Assembly (NCBI RefSeq): GCF_000714715.1
Contig: NZ_JMFO01000007.1
Coordinates: 1-64,000 of the forward strand
Reading direction: 5' to 3'
Source of the DNA: Candidatus Magnetobacterium casense
GTDB taxonomy: Bacteria > Nitrospirota > Thermodesulfovibrionia > Thermodesulfovibrionales > Magnetobacteriaceae
DNA length: 64,000 bases
In this document: positions 1 through 9,080 of the stretch, in pieces
Numbering within the stretch: position 1 is the stretch's first letter
How the letters are laid out: each line of letters starts with the position of its first letter
Notes under the pieces: generated by a model
Told to the model about the DNA's origin: nothing
Seen by the model: only the letters and a program-made list of their open reading frames with translations
Databases searched by the model: none
Position numbers and translations under genes: made by a program

Positions 1-335
1 CTCTTACAGGTCCACCGTAATGGAGACTCAGGGTCTCCTCGGGTAACCGGATCTACCAACCCCTCAATATCTACAAGCACGGATGGGTCTGTTTCAACAA
101 CCGGCTTGCGTCCACCTCCAGGTAAACGTATCTTCTTTTTCCCTTTTGAAGGTTTTTCCTTTGATTCAGCAATACGTCTAATTCCTTCATATATCGTTGT
201 CCGCGAAAGACCAGTAGATATGGAAACTGAAGTAACTCCTCCTCGTCCCAATGCCTCGGCTTCCACTGCAGCCCACATTCGTCTGCCTTGTTCGTCTAAA
301 ACATCTTTGAGTACTTCAAATTTTCTTTGTATCAT
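1..335 (-). CDS. ISAzo13-type transposase, N-terminal part (cut by window edge)
   Basis: The minus strand reads an open frame from ATG at 335 to the left edge, about 111 residues. It starts MIQRKFEVLKDVLDEQGRR and contains WAAVEAEALGRGGVTSV, RLPGGGRKPVVETDP and TRGDPESPLRWTCK. These match my recollection of the conserved N-terminus of ISAzo13-family transposases, in which an alpha-helical DNA-binding region precedes the DDE core; the core lies outside the window. An upstream in-frame GTG at 356 could add seven residues, but the ATG gives the usual family N-terminus. The gene lies directly downstream of a short gene (375-596) that seems to be cut by the element. The family call is firm from the motif set; whether the transposase is intact cannot be judged. 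Confidence 0.82.
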   Translation of the reverse strand, partial: MIQRKFEVLKDVLDEQGRRMWAAVEAEALGRGGVTSVSISTGLSRTTIYEGIRRIAESKEKPSKGKKKIRLPGGGRKPVVETDPSVLVDIEGLVDPVTRGDPESPLRWTCK

Positions 336-374
336 AAGTTCGGTATCGCTTTGCACTTTTTGATCATAACATAT

Positions 375-596
375 TTAGACACCATTTGTACAAGTTATTT
401 GTGGACAAATCCTTAGCTTCTTTTTTGGAAACACTATTGACGTTTTATCCTCGTTAATATCTACACGCCCGATTTCTTTCAGGTTTTCAGAAATCTCCCT
501 CAATATCTTTCCACGGTTATCCATATAAAGATAACCTCCCGAGTATCTTAGCTCAAACGTTATAGAATTAGGCATTAGTGCGTCGTAACTAATCAT
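375..596 (-). pseudogene. Truncated small protein next to the insertion element
   Basis: A 73-residue frame on the minus strand begins MISYDALMPNSITFELRYSG and ends within about 20 nt of the transposase leader. It has no family that I recognise. A strong promoter lies immediately upstream and the N-terminus looks like a normal soluble protein start with alternating beta strands. The last residues (PQITCTNGV) may be encoded by the end of the insertion element. My inference is a longer gene truncated by the insertion; an intact 73-residue protein is the alternative. Confidence 0.5.
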
Positions 597-603
597 GACA
601 GGT

Positions 604-633
604 ATTATCGCACAACAAAATTACATTTGTCAA
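604..633 (-). promoter_or_regulatory. Sigma-70 type promoter of the truncated gene
   Basis: On the minus strand TTGACA (633-628) is followed after 18 nt by GATAAT (609-604). The start codon at 596 lies only 7 nt beyond the -10 box, so the transcript should be leaderless or nearly so; no Shine-Dalgarno sequence is present. Confidence 0.65.
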
Positions 634-711
634 GGATATTTTCTTGTGCGATTGAATATTTTCCCGCTCACACTATAAAAGTAGGCACGATAAAGTAAAC
701 AGGCTCAAGTA

Positions 712-826
712 GAAGGGGTCAAGGGGGTTGGCCCCCTTGCGGGGTGGGTCTGAGGGAGGGGCGGAGGGGGTGAGGCACCCCTGCCACAGACCGCCCCCTT
801 CTTTCTTTTCTTCTTTTTTTTTCTTC
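712..826. repeat. G/C-rich dispersed repeat, copy 1
   Basis: The first half (about 716-762) carries the block GGGTCAAGGGGG, CCCCCTTGCGGGG and GGGTCTGAGGGAGGGG. The second half has GGGGCGG (758-764 region) pairing with CCGCCCC (791-797), with GGGTG/CACCC as inner stem, followed by a T-rich tract that runs into the stop codon of the alpha-2-macroglobulin gene. Read on the plus strand it resembles an intrinsic terminator facing the 3' end of a minus-strand gene. Related copies lie near 6697, 12663, 28620, 32669, 38545 and 51871. The rest of 597-711 shows only the promoter at 604-633. Confidence 0.75.
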
Positions 827-3800
827 AGGGCAGTATTTCCCAGTTTGCATTTGGGAGTTCTCCGAACATCTCAGGGGCATAAAGGGCCTCTACACGAGTC
901 TGCGGCAACTGAAATACACCGCTGTTGTTGAGCCTGATCACGTAATCAACGCTCCAATTGCCCTTGGGGACGTACTCGTAATACACTCGCAGCCCCTCAA
1001 AGGAAAGCTCCCTGTATGCCTCCCACACCCAACCATTGCCGCCGCTATCTCGCGAAAGCAATGATGAATCACGCCCCAAACCACCCCCAAGGATCGTTGC
1101 CCCGGCCGGGATCGGATCATTTATCACAACCCACGTCATATCAGATTGTGCCTCCAGCTCAAGATGCACCTTTACGACATCGCCGCTGGTGTACTTGCCT
1201 TTGACCTTCTGGTCTACAGGGGTAACGGTCTTTTTTATCTTGTAGCCACTCGAAAACGGCTCCTTCAACACCGTGGCAGCCAGCGACTGCACGGTCAACC
1301 ACGGTTTGCCAGTCCCATCGTGTTTAACGGTCAAGGTTTCCTTCGTCTCCGGCCACTTCAGGAGGGTACTCTCAGAGCCTTTGGCAGACCCCTTGACCGC
1401 TGTCCAATCAACTGCCTTAGACTGCTTGTTGAGCGTTGAAACCGTATGACCGGTAACAGGCACCTTCTCAAAGACCTGCGTAAATCGCGCCATCGCCAAC
1501 ACGCCCCAGGCATTGGCCGGCGTGGTATCCCACCTGCCCTTCCTCAACCTCCCCAACGCCCCTGAGACCATCCGCGGTATATCCTCCTTCCACGTTGGCA
1601 ACTGCACAACGGCAAGCAAGGCCTTTACGGCATTGAGGTCGGGTGTGGTCATCAACCACCACAGATTATCCATCGATTCCGTGGAAAAGCCCATCGTCGT
1701 ACCCTGGAAATTCATCCGGCTGTGCAGGATGTGCAGTGCCTCGGTCAGCTTCTTATCGGCATCGGGTATGGCCTTGAGCCTCTGTAGCACATTGATCCAA
1801 TCTATCACCGCCGACGTCGGCCAAAGGTTTGGCTCTATCGCAATCGACCCCAACAGGGCCACATCGGCAGCCCCGTAACGACTGAGGGCCTCCACGGCGG
1901 CCATCTTCCGGATCGAAAGGTCTGCCGTGGGCAGCGCAGAACGCCGGATAACCTTGCCCTCAACAAAACCCCTCAGACCGGCAAGCAGCAAAGCACGCAC
2001 GTTATCAGAAAGCTCATAGCCCGCCTCATGGCTGATCGCCAACACGTATGACGTCAGCACGTCGCTGCCATACTGCATGGTCGGAAAGTACTTAAGCAGT
2101 CCGGCGGAGTCTGTATGCGCCGGCATTTCATTAACGGTATCCTCCCACAGCAAATCATCCCTGAGCGCCACCGCCCGTGAGACCTTCTGCTCCATACACG
2201 TATAGGGATATGCCTTCATGTAGTCGGTTACACCAACCAGGGAATTTTCAAGCGTGGGCCTCAGCGTCACCCGTATTCCGCCAAGGGCGGGCAGGGCATC
2301 GGCGGGTCTTTCCACCTCCATGCTCGATGTACCGTCAAGTTGTGTGAGCGTTGCCTGGATGGTTCGCACCATGTAGGGGGCAATGGCCTTGACGGAGACC
2401 TTGACCTTATCAGCGGCTTCTCCGTTGGTCTGCCTGGCCTTGGCTTCGTAGGTGAGCTTATCCTGATTAGGGGCGACGATGTCCCAGCCTATGTTGTCTG
2501 CCGCACCGGGTTTGAGTTGGACGTTAATCGGTTTAAGTGCCGCGGTGGACGTCTTGTCACTGGTGAGGGTCACCTCAACGGTCATGTCCTTGTTGGAGGC
2601 ATTTCTTACAGTAAAGCCGGCACGAAACTTGTCCCCCTGTCTTACAAGCGGAGGCAGACCGGACAGCAGCATCAGCTCCTGTGTTGTCCGTATGGAGGTC
2701 TCACCGGTGCCAAAAAGCCACGTTGTCGCGGTTGCCACTGCCACGATCTTAAATGACGTCAATGAGTCATTCAGCGGAATGTGTACCAATGCCTCACCCT
2801 TGTCATCCAACACCACGGTGGACTTCCACAACAACAGAGTGTCAAAGAGCTCACGCGTGGTGCTCTTGCCGCCACCACCCCCGGCGGGGAGCGACTTCTT
2901 GCCAAAGTGCCGCTTGCCCACCACCATCATCTGAGCCGTTGAGGTTTCGACCTCGTAGGGTCTGTGCTGCATCATTGCCTCAAGCAACTGCCAACTGAGG
3001 TTGGGTTTAAGCTCCAGCAACCCCTCATCTACGGCAGCGATGGCAACCTCTGTTCCTTTTGGGGGTATTTTATCAGATTCGCTCCTTACAGTCGCGGGGT
3101 CTGAAACCGTGCGCACCTTCACCTTGACCGCAGCCTTCTGGCGCACCTTGTAGACGGCTTGGTCGGTTGAAACGCTGACTTTTAAGGTGTAGGGCTGCCA
3201 GCCAACGTTTATCTGTGTCAGTCCCAGCTTGTAGGCGGGTTTGCCCGGGTCAAACAGTGCCGTTGGTTTACCCTCCCCCACACGGCCACGCACCACAATG
3301 GCCGAAACATAGACGTTGGGGGCATAGTTGTCCTTTATCGGTATTTCGATCACGGGGGACTTTCTGGATATCTTCTTCAGATATACGTTAATGATCCCCT
3401 CCCGTTCCACGCTGACAAGCACATTTGCCTCACTGAAGGGCATCCTCACCTGAAACCTTGCCATCTGGCCAGGCTCATACTTCTTCTTCTCAGGCAGGAG
3501 GTCGATCCGGTCATCGCTGCCTGCCTCAAACCACCACTCACCCTTGCCTGCCACCCAGACCTCCTGTCTTGTCACAGAGACCTTCTTTGAGTCGTCAATG
3601 GCCTGTGCCTGGAGGATAACGCTGCCCGATATGGGGCTTTTGCCTTCGCACGACAGGAGTCCTTGTGCGTTGGTCTTGCCGGTACACAGGGGGGCAACCT
3701 TTTTGATCTCCGTCATGTGTTCAAAGGAGTAAAACCCGCCCGTAAGACGCCTCCTGTGCGAAATCGTTCTACGCTCAAACATGTTTACCACAACGTCCGC

Positions 3801-6647
3801 ACCGGCAACGGGCTTCCCACGGAGGTTGACCACGGCAACCTCACACTTGACTGAATCGTTTGAGAGCGTCCAGCCCTCCGGTTTTATGCCAATCAACCAC
3901 TTTGACGGATACAGTGCAATCCGTGAGGATACGGTCTGAACCTCTCCGTTTGGGTCTCTGTATTCAAGCTCTGCGAGGATATCCCTTGGGGTATCTGCCG
4001 GTATCAGACCGGAAATCTTTGTCCTTGCAGCACCGGCCTTATCGAGGGTGAGGTCTGTGCTGTGCATCTTGGCACGTCTCTTTGCCTCTTCCGAGGGGAC
4101 AGCGGCATCCGCGTCTTGCCCAACTGTGGCATCCGAGACATCGGTATCCTCCGTATCCTCCTGTTGCTGGTAGGCCGGAACCACACCCTCTTTGACACCT
4201 CCTGTTGAGAAGGAAAAACCCTCGTAATCGGGCACCGTAACGGTCTTGGGCTGTACGTCTGAACGCAGCTTAACGGGTAATCCGGATGTCCCCCCACCGG
4301 ATAGATACGTCACGGCCACATCCACCGGAGCCTCCGTAACCCCCACGAGGGGTTCTGCCGGACCCTGGACAACACCCTTCATCAGCGGAACACGGAACTC
4401 CTCGACCCTGAAGCTGCCCGACAGCAGATTGGTTTTGTCCTTGCTGTTGCCCCAGACCTCCGCCTCTATGATCAACTCGTAGGCGCCAAGTTTGGCGTCT
4501 TCAGGTACCTTCCATGTGGACTCCGCACTACCCGTTGGTGTCCACTTCAGTGCAAGCTCGTAGGTCTGCTCGCTGCCCATGTGTCTGATGAGGAGCTTTC
4601 CGGGGGCTTTGGACTTTGGCAGGAACTCAAACCCCTTGGTGGTATGTCCCCTGATGATATGCTTCATATGCAGAGTCTCACCGGCCCTGACAAGCGTGCG
4701 ATCAAAGACGGTATGGGCAATGAGACCACGACCTTCGCCACTTTGACTATAATCGCTCATCTCTGCTGCCGATTCAATCTTAAAGCGCCAAGGCTCTATG
4801 CCCTCATTCCAGGACGAATGGGTAAAGGTCATGTCATCGGCGCTGCGTACAAAGACAAACAGGCCACCGTTTATTCGTGTCAGTGAGCCGGACAGTTCGG
4901 AGTAGTTGAACTTATCGGCCTTGCACCAGGGCAGTTTACTCTGCGAGGGTAGTTCCTGGTCTATGCGTGCTAATCCGTCTGAGTCGGTCTTACCGGTCCA
5001 TCTGACCTTGCCGGTACAATCCCTTATGACGACGGAGGCGTCCTTTACGGGTGCGGCATCATCCAGGGATGTCACCCACACGGCGGATGACTCTCGTCCC
5101 CACTTAAAGTGTGCCACCATATTGGTCACAAGCGCTGCCGTGGGGACGTACATGGGTGCGGGTTTGGCCAGCAGTGAGGCACCAAGTACCTCGCTCTCTA
5201 ATTCGACTATGTACAGGCCGGGTTTTTTCAGTGGAATTCCTATGACCTCAAAGGCCTTGGCCCCTTCCGGTTTTGGTATCCTGAGTTCGTCAACCCCCTT
5301 GGCTGCCTTAAGTGCCGGCTTTTCACGCTTGGCAGAGGCTATGGTGTTTAGCCACTTTATGACCTCTTCATCATCGCCCGGGACGACCTTATGAATCTTG
5401 CCGTTGATGTTTGCGTTTGTTTCCGGTGGTTTTTGTTGAGGGTGTATATCCTGGCCGGATTTTTTTAGCCAGAGTTTAAGTTCCTGTTCGATGTTTCTGA
5501 CGGTCAGGGGCAGCATGGCCCCGGCCTTAAGCTCTATGATCCCAAAGCGTGAGGCAAACTTCGCCAGTGGCGGATAGCCTTCCGTGCTCACCGCAAGCGG
5601 GAACTTGCCCTGATTGGACAGCTCCCTGCCGGAATCGTCCTTGAGCGTGGCATTTAATTCAAGTGTATACTTTGTGTGTTCGGGGAAAGGTCCCACAAAG
5701 TTTACATAGCTGACATAGTCGTCTTTGTTGGCCTTGCCGTCCTTGCTTTCGGCGGCGAGTGTGTTTTTTATGACCTTGCCATCGCTGCTCTTTAGCACGA
5801 TGCCTCTTGCCAGGTCACTGCTTACGGGAGCCGAAAAGTTCAGATTCATGTTAGATATGGGGATACAGCCGCTGCCGGCCTTCTCTCGCATACAGTGAAA
5901 CGTAGCCGTAAACTCTGCCCTGCTCTTATAGGCCAGCACCTGATCGGCAGCGTTAGAGACACCGCTGAGACTCTTAACATCCTTGCCCCAGACGAGTTTT
6001 ACGATGGTGTTGGGTGGGAAGGTGCGTTTGCAGGTCAGGACGATGAATTTTGGGTTGGCGCTCTTTTTGTCGCCGTAACCGTAGGCGGTTTTTATGTAGT
6101 CCAAGCGATCTTGTCCCTTTAGGATGTTGACCCCGACTCGGTCATTTATACCGTCGATGGCGCAGTAGACGTTTTTGGTGATGCTGTCCTCAACGGCCTC
6201 CGTATTTAGCGTGAGCACGAAGACCTGTTTTTCATCGATCTGCTCGTTGCCTTCGTAGGGGCGCATTTTTACAATTACCGGCCCACCGGTGGAGAAGGAA
6301 AACTCCCGTTTGCCTTCGATGGGTCTGCCGTTTAGTGTCTTGAGTTCAGGTTTCAGTGTGAACTTGCACACCACCCCACCTGGGAGGTCATTATCGAAGT
6401 CGTATGACCAGTTTTTGCCATCCACCCATCGGCCTGCCCCCTTCTGGACGCAGTCAATCTTGAAAGGGTTGTCAAGACGGGGCTGTCCAAATGGAACCAT
6501 CTGCTCAGAAAAGCGCACAGTGACCTGTCTTACGTTCTTAACCGTCCCCTCCGGAGAAAACATCTCAACCGTACCAGCAGCACCTGAATGCGTCGTCCCC
6601 GGAATCAAAAACACACAACCAAACAACAACACCAAAACCCTTAGCAC
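825..6647 (-). CDS. Bacterial alpha-2-macroglobulin family protein
   Basis: About 1940 residues, a large periplasmic protease-trapping protein of the YfhM type. The N-terminus is hydrophobic (VLRVLVLLFGCVFLIPG), consistent with a signal peptide; the Cys at about residue 11 is a poor lipobox. Beta-sandwich MG domains fill the first half, followed by the bait/A2M region (GETSIRTTQELMLLSGLPP) and the thioester domain with YPYTCMEQKVSRAV; Cys1484 and Gln1487 would form the thioester bond. An acidic low-complexity insert (QQQEDTEDTDVSDATVGQD) lies mid-protein. GTG at 6647 was chosen because AAGGAGG sits 7 nt upstream; TTG at 6653 would be too close to it. No penicillin-binding protein 1C gene, the common partner, is next to it. 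The family call is very secure. Confidence 0.95.
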   Translation of the reverse strand: MLRVLVLLFGCVFLIPGTTHSGAAGTVEMFSPEGTVKNVRQVTVRFSEQMVPFGQPRLDNPFKIDCVQKGAGRWVDGKNWSYDFDNDLPGGVVCKFTLKPELKTLNGRPIEGKREFSFSTGGPVIVKMRPYEGNEQIDEKQVFVLTLNTEAVEDSITKNVYCAIDGINDRVGVNILKGQDRLDYIKTAYGYGDKKSANPKFIVLTCKRTFPPNTIVKLVWGKDVKSLSGVSNAADQVLAYKSRAEFTATFHCMREKAGSGCIPISNMNLNFSAPVSSDLARGIVLKSSDGKVIKNTLAAESKDGKANKDDYVSYVNFVGPFPEHTKYTLELNATLKDDSGRELSNQGKFPLAVSTEGYPPLAKFASRFGIIELKAGAMLPLTVRNIEQELKLWLKKSGQDIHPQQKPPETNANINGKIHKVVPGDDEEVIKWLNTIASAKREKPALKAAKGVDELRIPKPEGAKAFEVIGIPLKKPGLYIVELESEVLGASLLAKPAPMYVPTAALVTNMVAHFKWGRESSAVWVTSLDDAAPVKDASVVIRDCTGKVRWTGKTDSDGLARIDQELPSQSKLPWCKADKFNYSELSGSLTRINGGLFVFVRSADDMTFTHSSWNEGIEPWRFKIESAAEMSDYSQSGEGRGLIAHTVFDRTLVRAGETLHMKHIIRGHTTKGFEFLPKSKAPGKLLIRHMGSEQTYELALKWTPTGSAESTWKVPEDAKLGAYELIIEAEVWGNSKDKTNLLSGSFRVEEFRVPLMKGVVQGPAEPLVGVTEAPVDVAVTYLSGGGTSGLPVKLRSDVQPKTVTVPDYEGFSFSTGGVKEGVVPAYQQQEDTEDTDVSDATVGQDADAAVPSEEAKRRAKMHSTDLTLDKAGAARTKISGLIPADTPRDILAELEYRDPNGEVQTVSSRIALYPSKWLIGIKPEGWTLSNDSVKCEVAVVNLRGKPVAGADVVVNMFERRTISHRRRLTGGFYSFEHMTEIKKVAPLCTGKTNAQGLLSCEGKSPISGSVILQAQAIDDSKKVSVTRQEVWVAGKGEWWFEAGSDDRIDLLPEKKKYEPGQMARFQVRMPFSEANVLVSVEREGIINVYLKKISRKSPVIEIPIKDNYAPNVYVSAIVVRGRVGEGKPTALFDPGKPAYKLGLTQINVGWQPYTLKVSVSTDQAVYKVRQKAAVKVKVRTVSDPATVRSESDKIPPKGTEVAIAAVDEGLLELKPNLSWQLLEAMMQHRPYEVETSTAQMMVVGKRHFGKKSLPAGGGGGKSTTRELFDTLLLWKSTVVLDDKGEALVHIPLNDSLTSFKIVAVATATTWLFGTGETSIRTTQELMLLSGLPPLVRQGDKFRAGFTVRNASNKDMTVEVTLTSDKTSTAALKPINVQLKPGAADNIGWDIVAPNQDKLTYEAKARQTNGEAADKVKVSVKAIAPYMVRTIQATLTQLDGTSSMEVERPADALPALGGIRVTLRPTLENSLVGVTDYMKAYPYTCMEQKVSRAVALRDDLLWEDTVNEMPAHTDSAGLLKYFPTMQYGSDVLTSYVLAISHEAGYELSDNVRALLLAGLRGFVEGKVIRRSALPTADLSIRKMAAVEALSRYGAADVALLGSIAIEPNLWPTSAVIDWINVLQRLKAIPDADKKLTEALHILHSRMNFQGTTMGFSTESMDNLWWLMTTPDLNAVKALLAVVQLPTWKEDIPRMVSGALGRLRKGRWDTTPANAWGVLAMARFTQVFEKVPVTGHTVSTLNKQSKAVDWTAVKGSAKGSESTLLKWPETKETLTVKHDGTGKPWLTVQSLAATVLKEPFSSGYKIKKTVTPVDQKVKGKYTSGDVVKVHLELEAQSDMTWVVINDPIPAGATILGGGLGRDSSLLSRDSGGNGWVWEAYRELSFEGLRVYYEYVPKGNWSVDYVIRLNNSGVFQLPQTRVEALYAPEMFGELPNANWEILP

Positions 6648-6696
6648 AACCAAACCTCCTTAAAATACAACAAAAAGCAAAAACATAGATAGGGAT

Positions 6697-6775
6697 GGCT
6701 TTGCCCCTTTTATGCCGGGGGTCGCCGACCCCTCCCTCAGACCCACCCACAAAGGGTCACGGACCCTTTGAACCC
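6697..6775. repeat. G/C-rich dispersed repeat, copy 2 (inverted)
   Basis: The complement contains the same blocks as copy 1: a GGGTTCAAAGGG variant, then GTGGGTGGGTCTGAGGGAGG. This copy is in reverse orientation and sits upstream of the alpha-2-macroglobulin gene, downstream of the ParA operon's last gene on the other side. Only the first module is present; the GGGGGCGG...GTGGCAGG module is not seen. Confidence 0.65.
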
Positions 6776-6824
6776 GTTATAGACTAATTCTACATGTTAT
6801 CTTTATGTACAGATACTTTGATTG

Positions 6825-7457
6825 TTACCTATAACGTCTTCTTTCACGTAATTTATTATATATTGCCTTGAGCATATTTTCCCTTATAGGTTCACCTTTG
6901 ATTTCTAAATAGTTTGCCTCGCATAAGCGTTGTAAATCTTCATCTGAGCAGCGTTCGACTTCGATTTTTACCTCTTTTTCTTTCGCCTCTTCTTCTTTTT
7001 TTTCCTCTCCAGATGCCCATATTCGTGACAGTTCATTGAATTTACTCTGTAGTTTTTCTCTATCTCCAGATGAAAGTTCAATAGTCTGCGTTGGTTGTGA
7101 TTTTTGTTTTGAAAGTTCGTTTAAGTTTGATGTAATAAGACTTATAAGTTCTTCTTTCGACGGTCTTGTTTTTGTTTTTAATCCACTTCCAGTGCATAGC
7201 TTTTTTAAAGTTGGTATAGTGTGAGTTCTAATTTCTTGTTCAACTTCATCCTTTTTTCCAATATTCCAATCTTCTAGTAACTTATCCATTGTAGAAAGAG
7301 GTAGAGGTTCTTTTTTCGGCTTATTGTCTTTTATATCAGCAATAGCCTTGTCTATTTTAGATAGATGTTCTTCCAGATTTTTTATTGAGTTGTTTATATC
7401 TTTTAAGGCTTTTATAATATCGAGGTTAGTCAGCTTATCCTTATCTTGATGTATCAA
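6825..7457 (-). CDS. ParA-linked coiled-coil protein with a duplicated SAP-like motif
   Basis: 210 residues, lysine/glutamate rich, no family that I can name. Residues 10-50 look like a coiled coil (IKALKDINNSIKNLEEHL). Two segments resemble each other: 83-108 (LKKLCTGSGLKTKTRPSKEE) and 174-203 (LQRLCEANYLEIKGEP then MLKAIYNKL), both following the pattern LxxLC...L..K..P..E. This resembles SAP or Rho-N type helix-extended-helix nucleic-acid binding motifs. An acidic linker (EEKKEEEAKEKE) separates them. The TTG start at 7457 has GGAGG 7 nt upstream. It lies 19 nt behind the ParA gene, so the two should be co-transcribed; a DNA-binding adaptor for ParA is my inference. Composition is AT-rich compared with its neighbours, suggesting transfer. 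Confidence 0.75.
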   Translation of the reverse strand: MIHQDKDKLTNLDIIKALKDINNSIKNLEEHLSKIDKAIADIKDNKPKKEPLPLSTMDKLLEDWNIGKKDEVEQEIRTHTIPTLKKLCTGSGLKTKTRPSKEELISLITSNLNELSKQKSQPTQTIELSSGDREKLQSKFNELSRIWASGEEKKEEEAKEKEVKIEVERCSDEDLQRLCEANYLEIKGEPIRENMLKAIYNKLRERRRYR

Positions 7458-7476
7458 TGTTATTCCTCCGTGTTAT

Positions 7477-8364
7477 CTAAAAACTAAGTTCGTCACAAAT
7501 TTTATTTAGCTGTTCTCTGACATCATAGGGCAAATCATTCCTGAAAACCCTTTTAATTGAGACACTATCTCGTAGAAAATTATCTAAACATTCAATGATA
7601 AATGTATTATTATTTGAATATTCCACTGCTTTGCTTTTTGCGTCTAAGAAATAACTATTAGTCTCTTTGGTAAAAGAGCTACCTTTTGCAAGTTGTGCCT
7701 TGTTCATTAAGACGTAAATCTTCGGAAAAACGCTATGTTCAAAGATTCCATGATTTCTTAACTCCCATAGTACATCCTTTAAAAGTAAGCCAAGTCCATT
7801 GATGGCGAAAAAATCAGGATTTATTGGTATTATAAGCGTATCAACACATTGCAGTACAGAGAAACTCAAGATACTTAATGACGGTGGACAATCAAACAAA
7901 ATATAATCATAGGGTGTTAATTTTTCCGACTTTTCAATCTTGTTGATTAATTGTGTTATAAACTCTCGGGAGTGTCTGATTATATTAGGGTCTATGATAC
8001 GGACTATCTCATGGTAGTATAAGCCCTCTACGGCAGGCACAAAATGCAGACTGTTTGATAGTTCAGTGTATATAAAACCATTATCTACATCAAAATCGAA
8101 ACGCCTATTTCCATCTACGAATTTTTCCCACGCGTTGCTAATGGTCATATTTTTTTGGCGACAGGCTTTTTGCCAATACCTGAAGTGAGCATCAATTGCG
8201 CCCTCCTCATCACTAGTCAGGGCTTGTGTCAGAGACATCTGGGCGTCGATGTCAAAGAGCAAGACCCGCTTCTTCAGGGCCTGGGAGACGTACTTTCCCA
8301 ACAACCATGTAATCGTGGTCTTACCGACACCACCCTTAAAGTTTATTATGGCTATCTTACGCAT
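7477..8364 (-). CDS. ParA/MinD-type P-loop ATPase
   Basis: 295 residues. The deviant Walker A motif FKGGVGKTT (residues 9-17, signature Lys at 10) and FDCPPSLSILSFSVLQ (Walker B region) place it in the ParA family; IPINPDFFAINGLGLLL is the usual third conserved block. Such ATPases position plasmids, chromosomes or protein complexes by dimerising on DNA in an ATP-dependent way. The N-terminus starts directly with the P-loop strand, so there is no HTH extension as in plasmid type Ia ParA. No ParB gene is adjacent; the next gene encodes a coiled-coil protein with duplicated SAP-like motifs instead. The region is AT-rich and probably acquired. It is unlikely to be the chromosomal parA, which normally sits beside parB and gidB. 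Confidence 0.9.
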   Translation of the reverse strand: MRKIAIINFKGGVGKTTITWLLGKYVSQALKKRVLLFDIDAQMSLTQALTSDEEGAIDAHFRYWQKACRQKNMTISNAWEKFVDGNRRFDFDVDNGFIYTELSNSLHFVPAVEGLYYHEIVRIIDPNIIRHSREFITQLINKIEKSEKLTPYDYILFDCPPSLSILSFSVLQCVDTLIIPINPDFFAINGLGLLLKDVLWELRNHGIFEHSVFPKIYVLMNKAQLAKGSSFTKETNSYFLDAKSKAVEYSNNNTFIIECLDNFLRDSVSIKRVFRNDLPYDVREQLNKICDELSF

Positions 8365-8452
8365 ATATCTTAATAGCTACCGAATTAGTATAGCATATTT
8401 GTGTAATATAATTCTTGCTGTAAAAAACCGGCAGCAACCCAATCAATCGTTG

Positions 8453-9001
8453 TCAAAGCCGGTATACACTGAGCATTGTATCGCCGTATCTGTACGATCG
8501 TTTAAGCGTAAGCCTCTCCGATATCTCAGACATGGAGCGCCTTGAGGGGTGTTCGACAATCACTACAGCGTCTTTTTTCAGTACACTGCCGGTGCCTATG
8601 AGGGGGAGGGTGATATCGATCTCATCGCTGTTATATGGGGGGTCAACGTAGACTACGTCAAAGGTCTCCGAGTGGATTGCAAATTTCTTTAGCGCCTCTG
8701 CGGCAGGTGCCACAATTGCCTGATTGTTTGGGGTGGAGCAGAACGGCGGATATCTCTTTATGTTGTCTATGGCTGCGGGGTCTTTATCGACGAAGCAGAC
8801 CCATGCGGCACCCCTGCTGAGGGCCTCAAACCCCACCGCCCCACTGCCGGCATACAGGTCCAGGAAGGCCGCACCCACAATCCCCTCACGGAGGATGTTA
8901 AATAGCGCCTGACGTACCTTTGCACCGGTGGGGCGGACTCCCTTACCCGCCCCTGCAGAGGCAAGCATCCTGCCCTTTGAGCTACCACCTGTGATCCTCA
9001 T
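8453..9001 (-). CDS. rsmD: 16S rRNA (guanine966-N2)-methyltransferase RsmD
   Basis: About 182 residues from ATG 9001. It begins MRITGGSSKGRML, the standard RsmD start, followed by RPTGAKVRQALFNIL, the SAM-binding motif FLDLYAGSGAVGFEALSRG and the catalytic motif VYVDPPYN for N2 methylation of G966 in 16S rRNA. An upstream GTG at 9031 would add ten residues (TEQVLHARG), but neither start has a clear Shine-Dalgarno sequence and the shorter one fits the family. It is last in a minus-strand run behind the YbjN gene, separated by about 80 nt. The common partner coaD is absent. Confidence 0.93.
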   Translation of the reverse strand: MRITGGSSKGRMLASAGAGKGVRPTGAKVRQALFNILREGIVGAAFLDLYAGSGAVGFEALSRGAAWVCFVDKDPAAIDNIKRYPPFCSTPNNQAIVAPAAEALKKFAIHSETFDVVYVDPPYNSDEIDITLPLIGTGSVLKKDAVVIVEHPSRRSMSEISERLTLKRSYRYGDTMLSVYRL

Positions 9002-9080
9002 GCCCCGCGCATGTAAGACTTGCTCTGTCACCTAAGACATCAGGGGATTTCCTGCTGCCTGGTAGTTATTACTTATTGTG

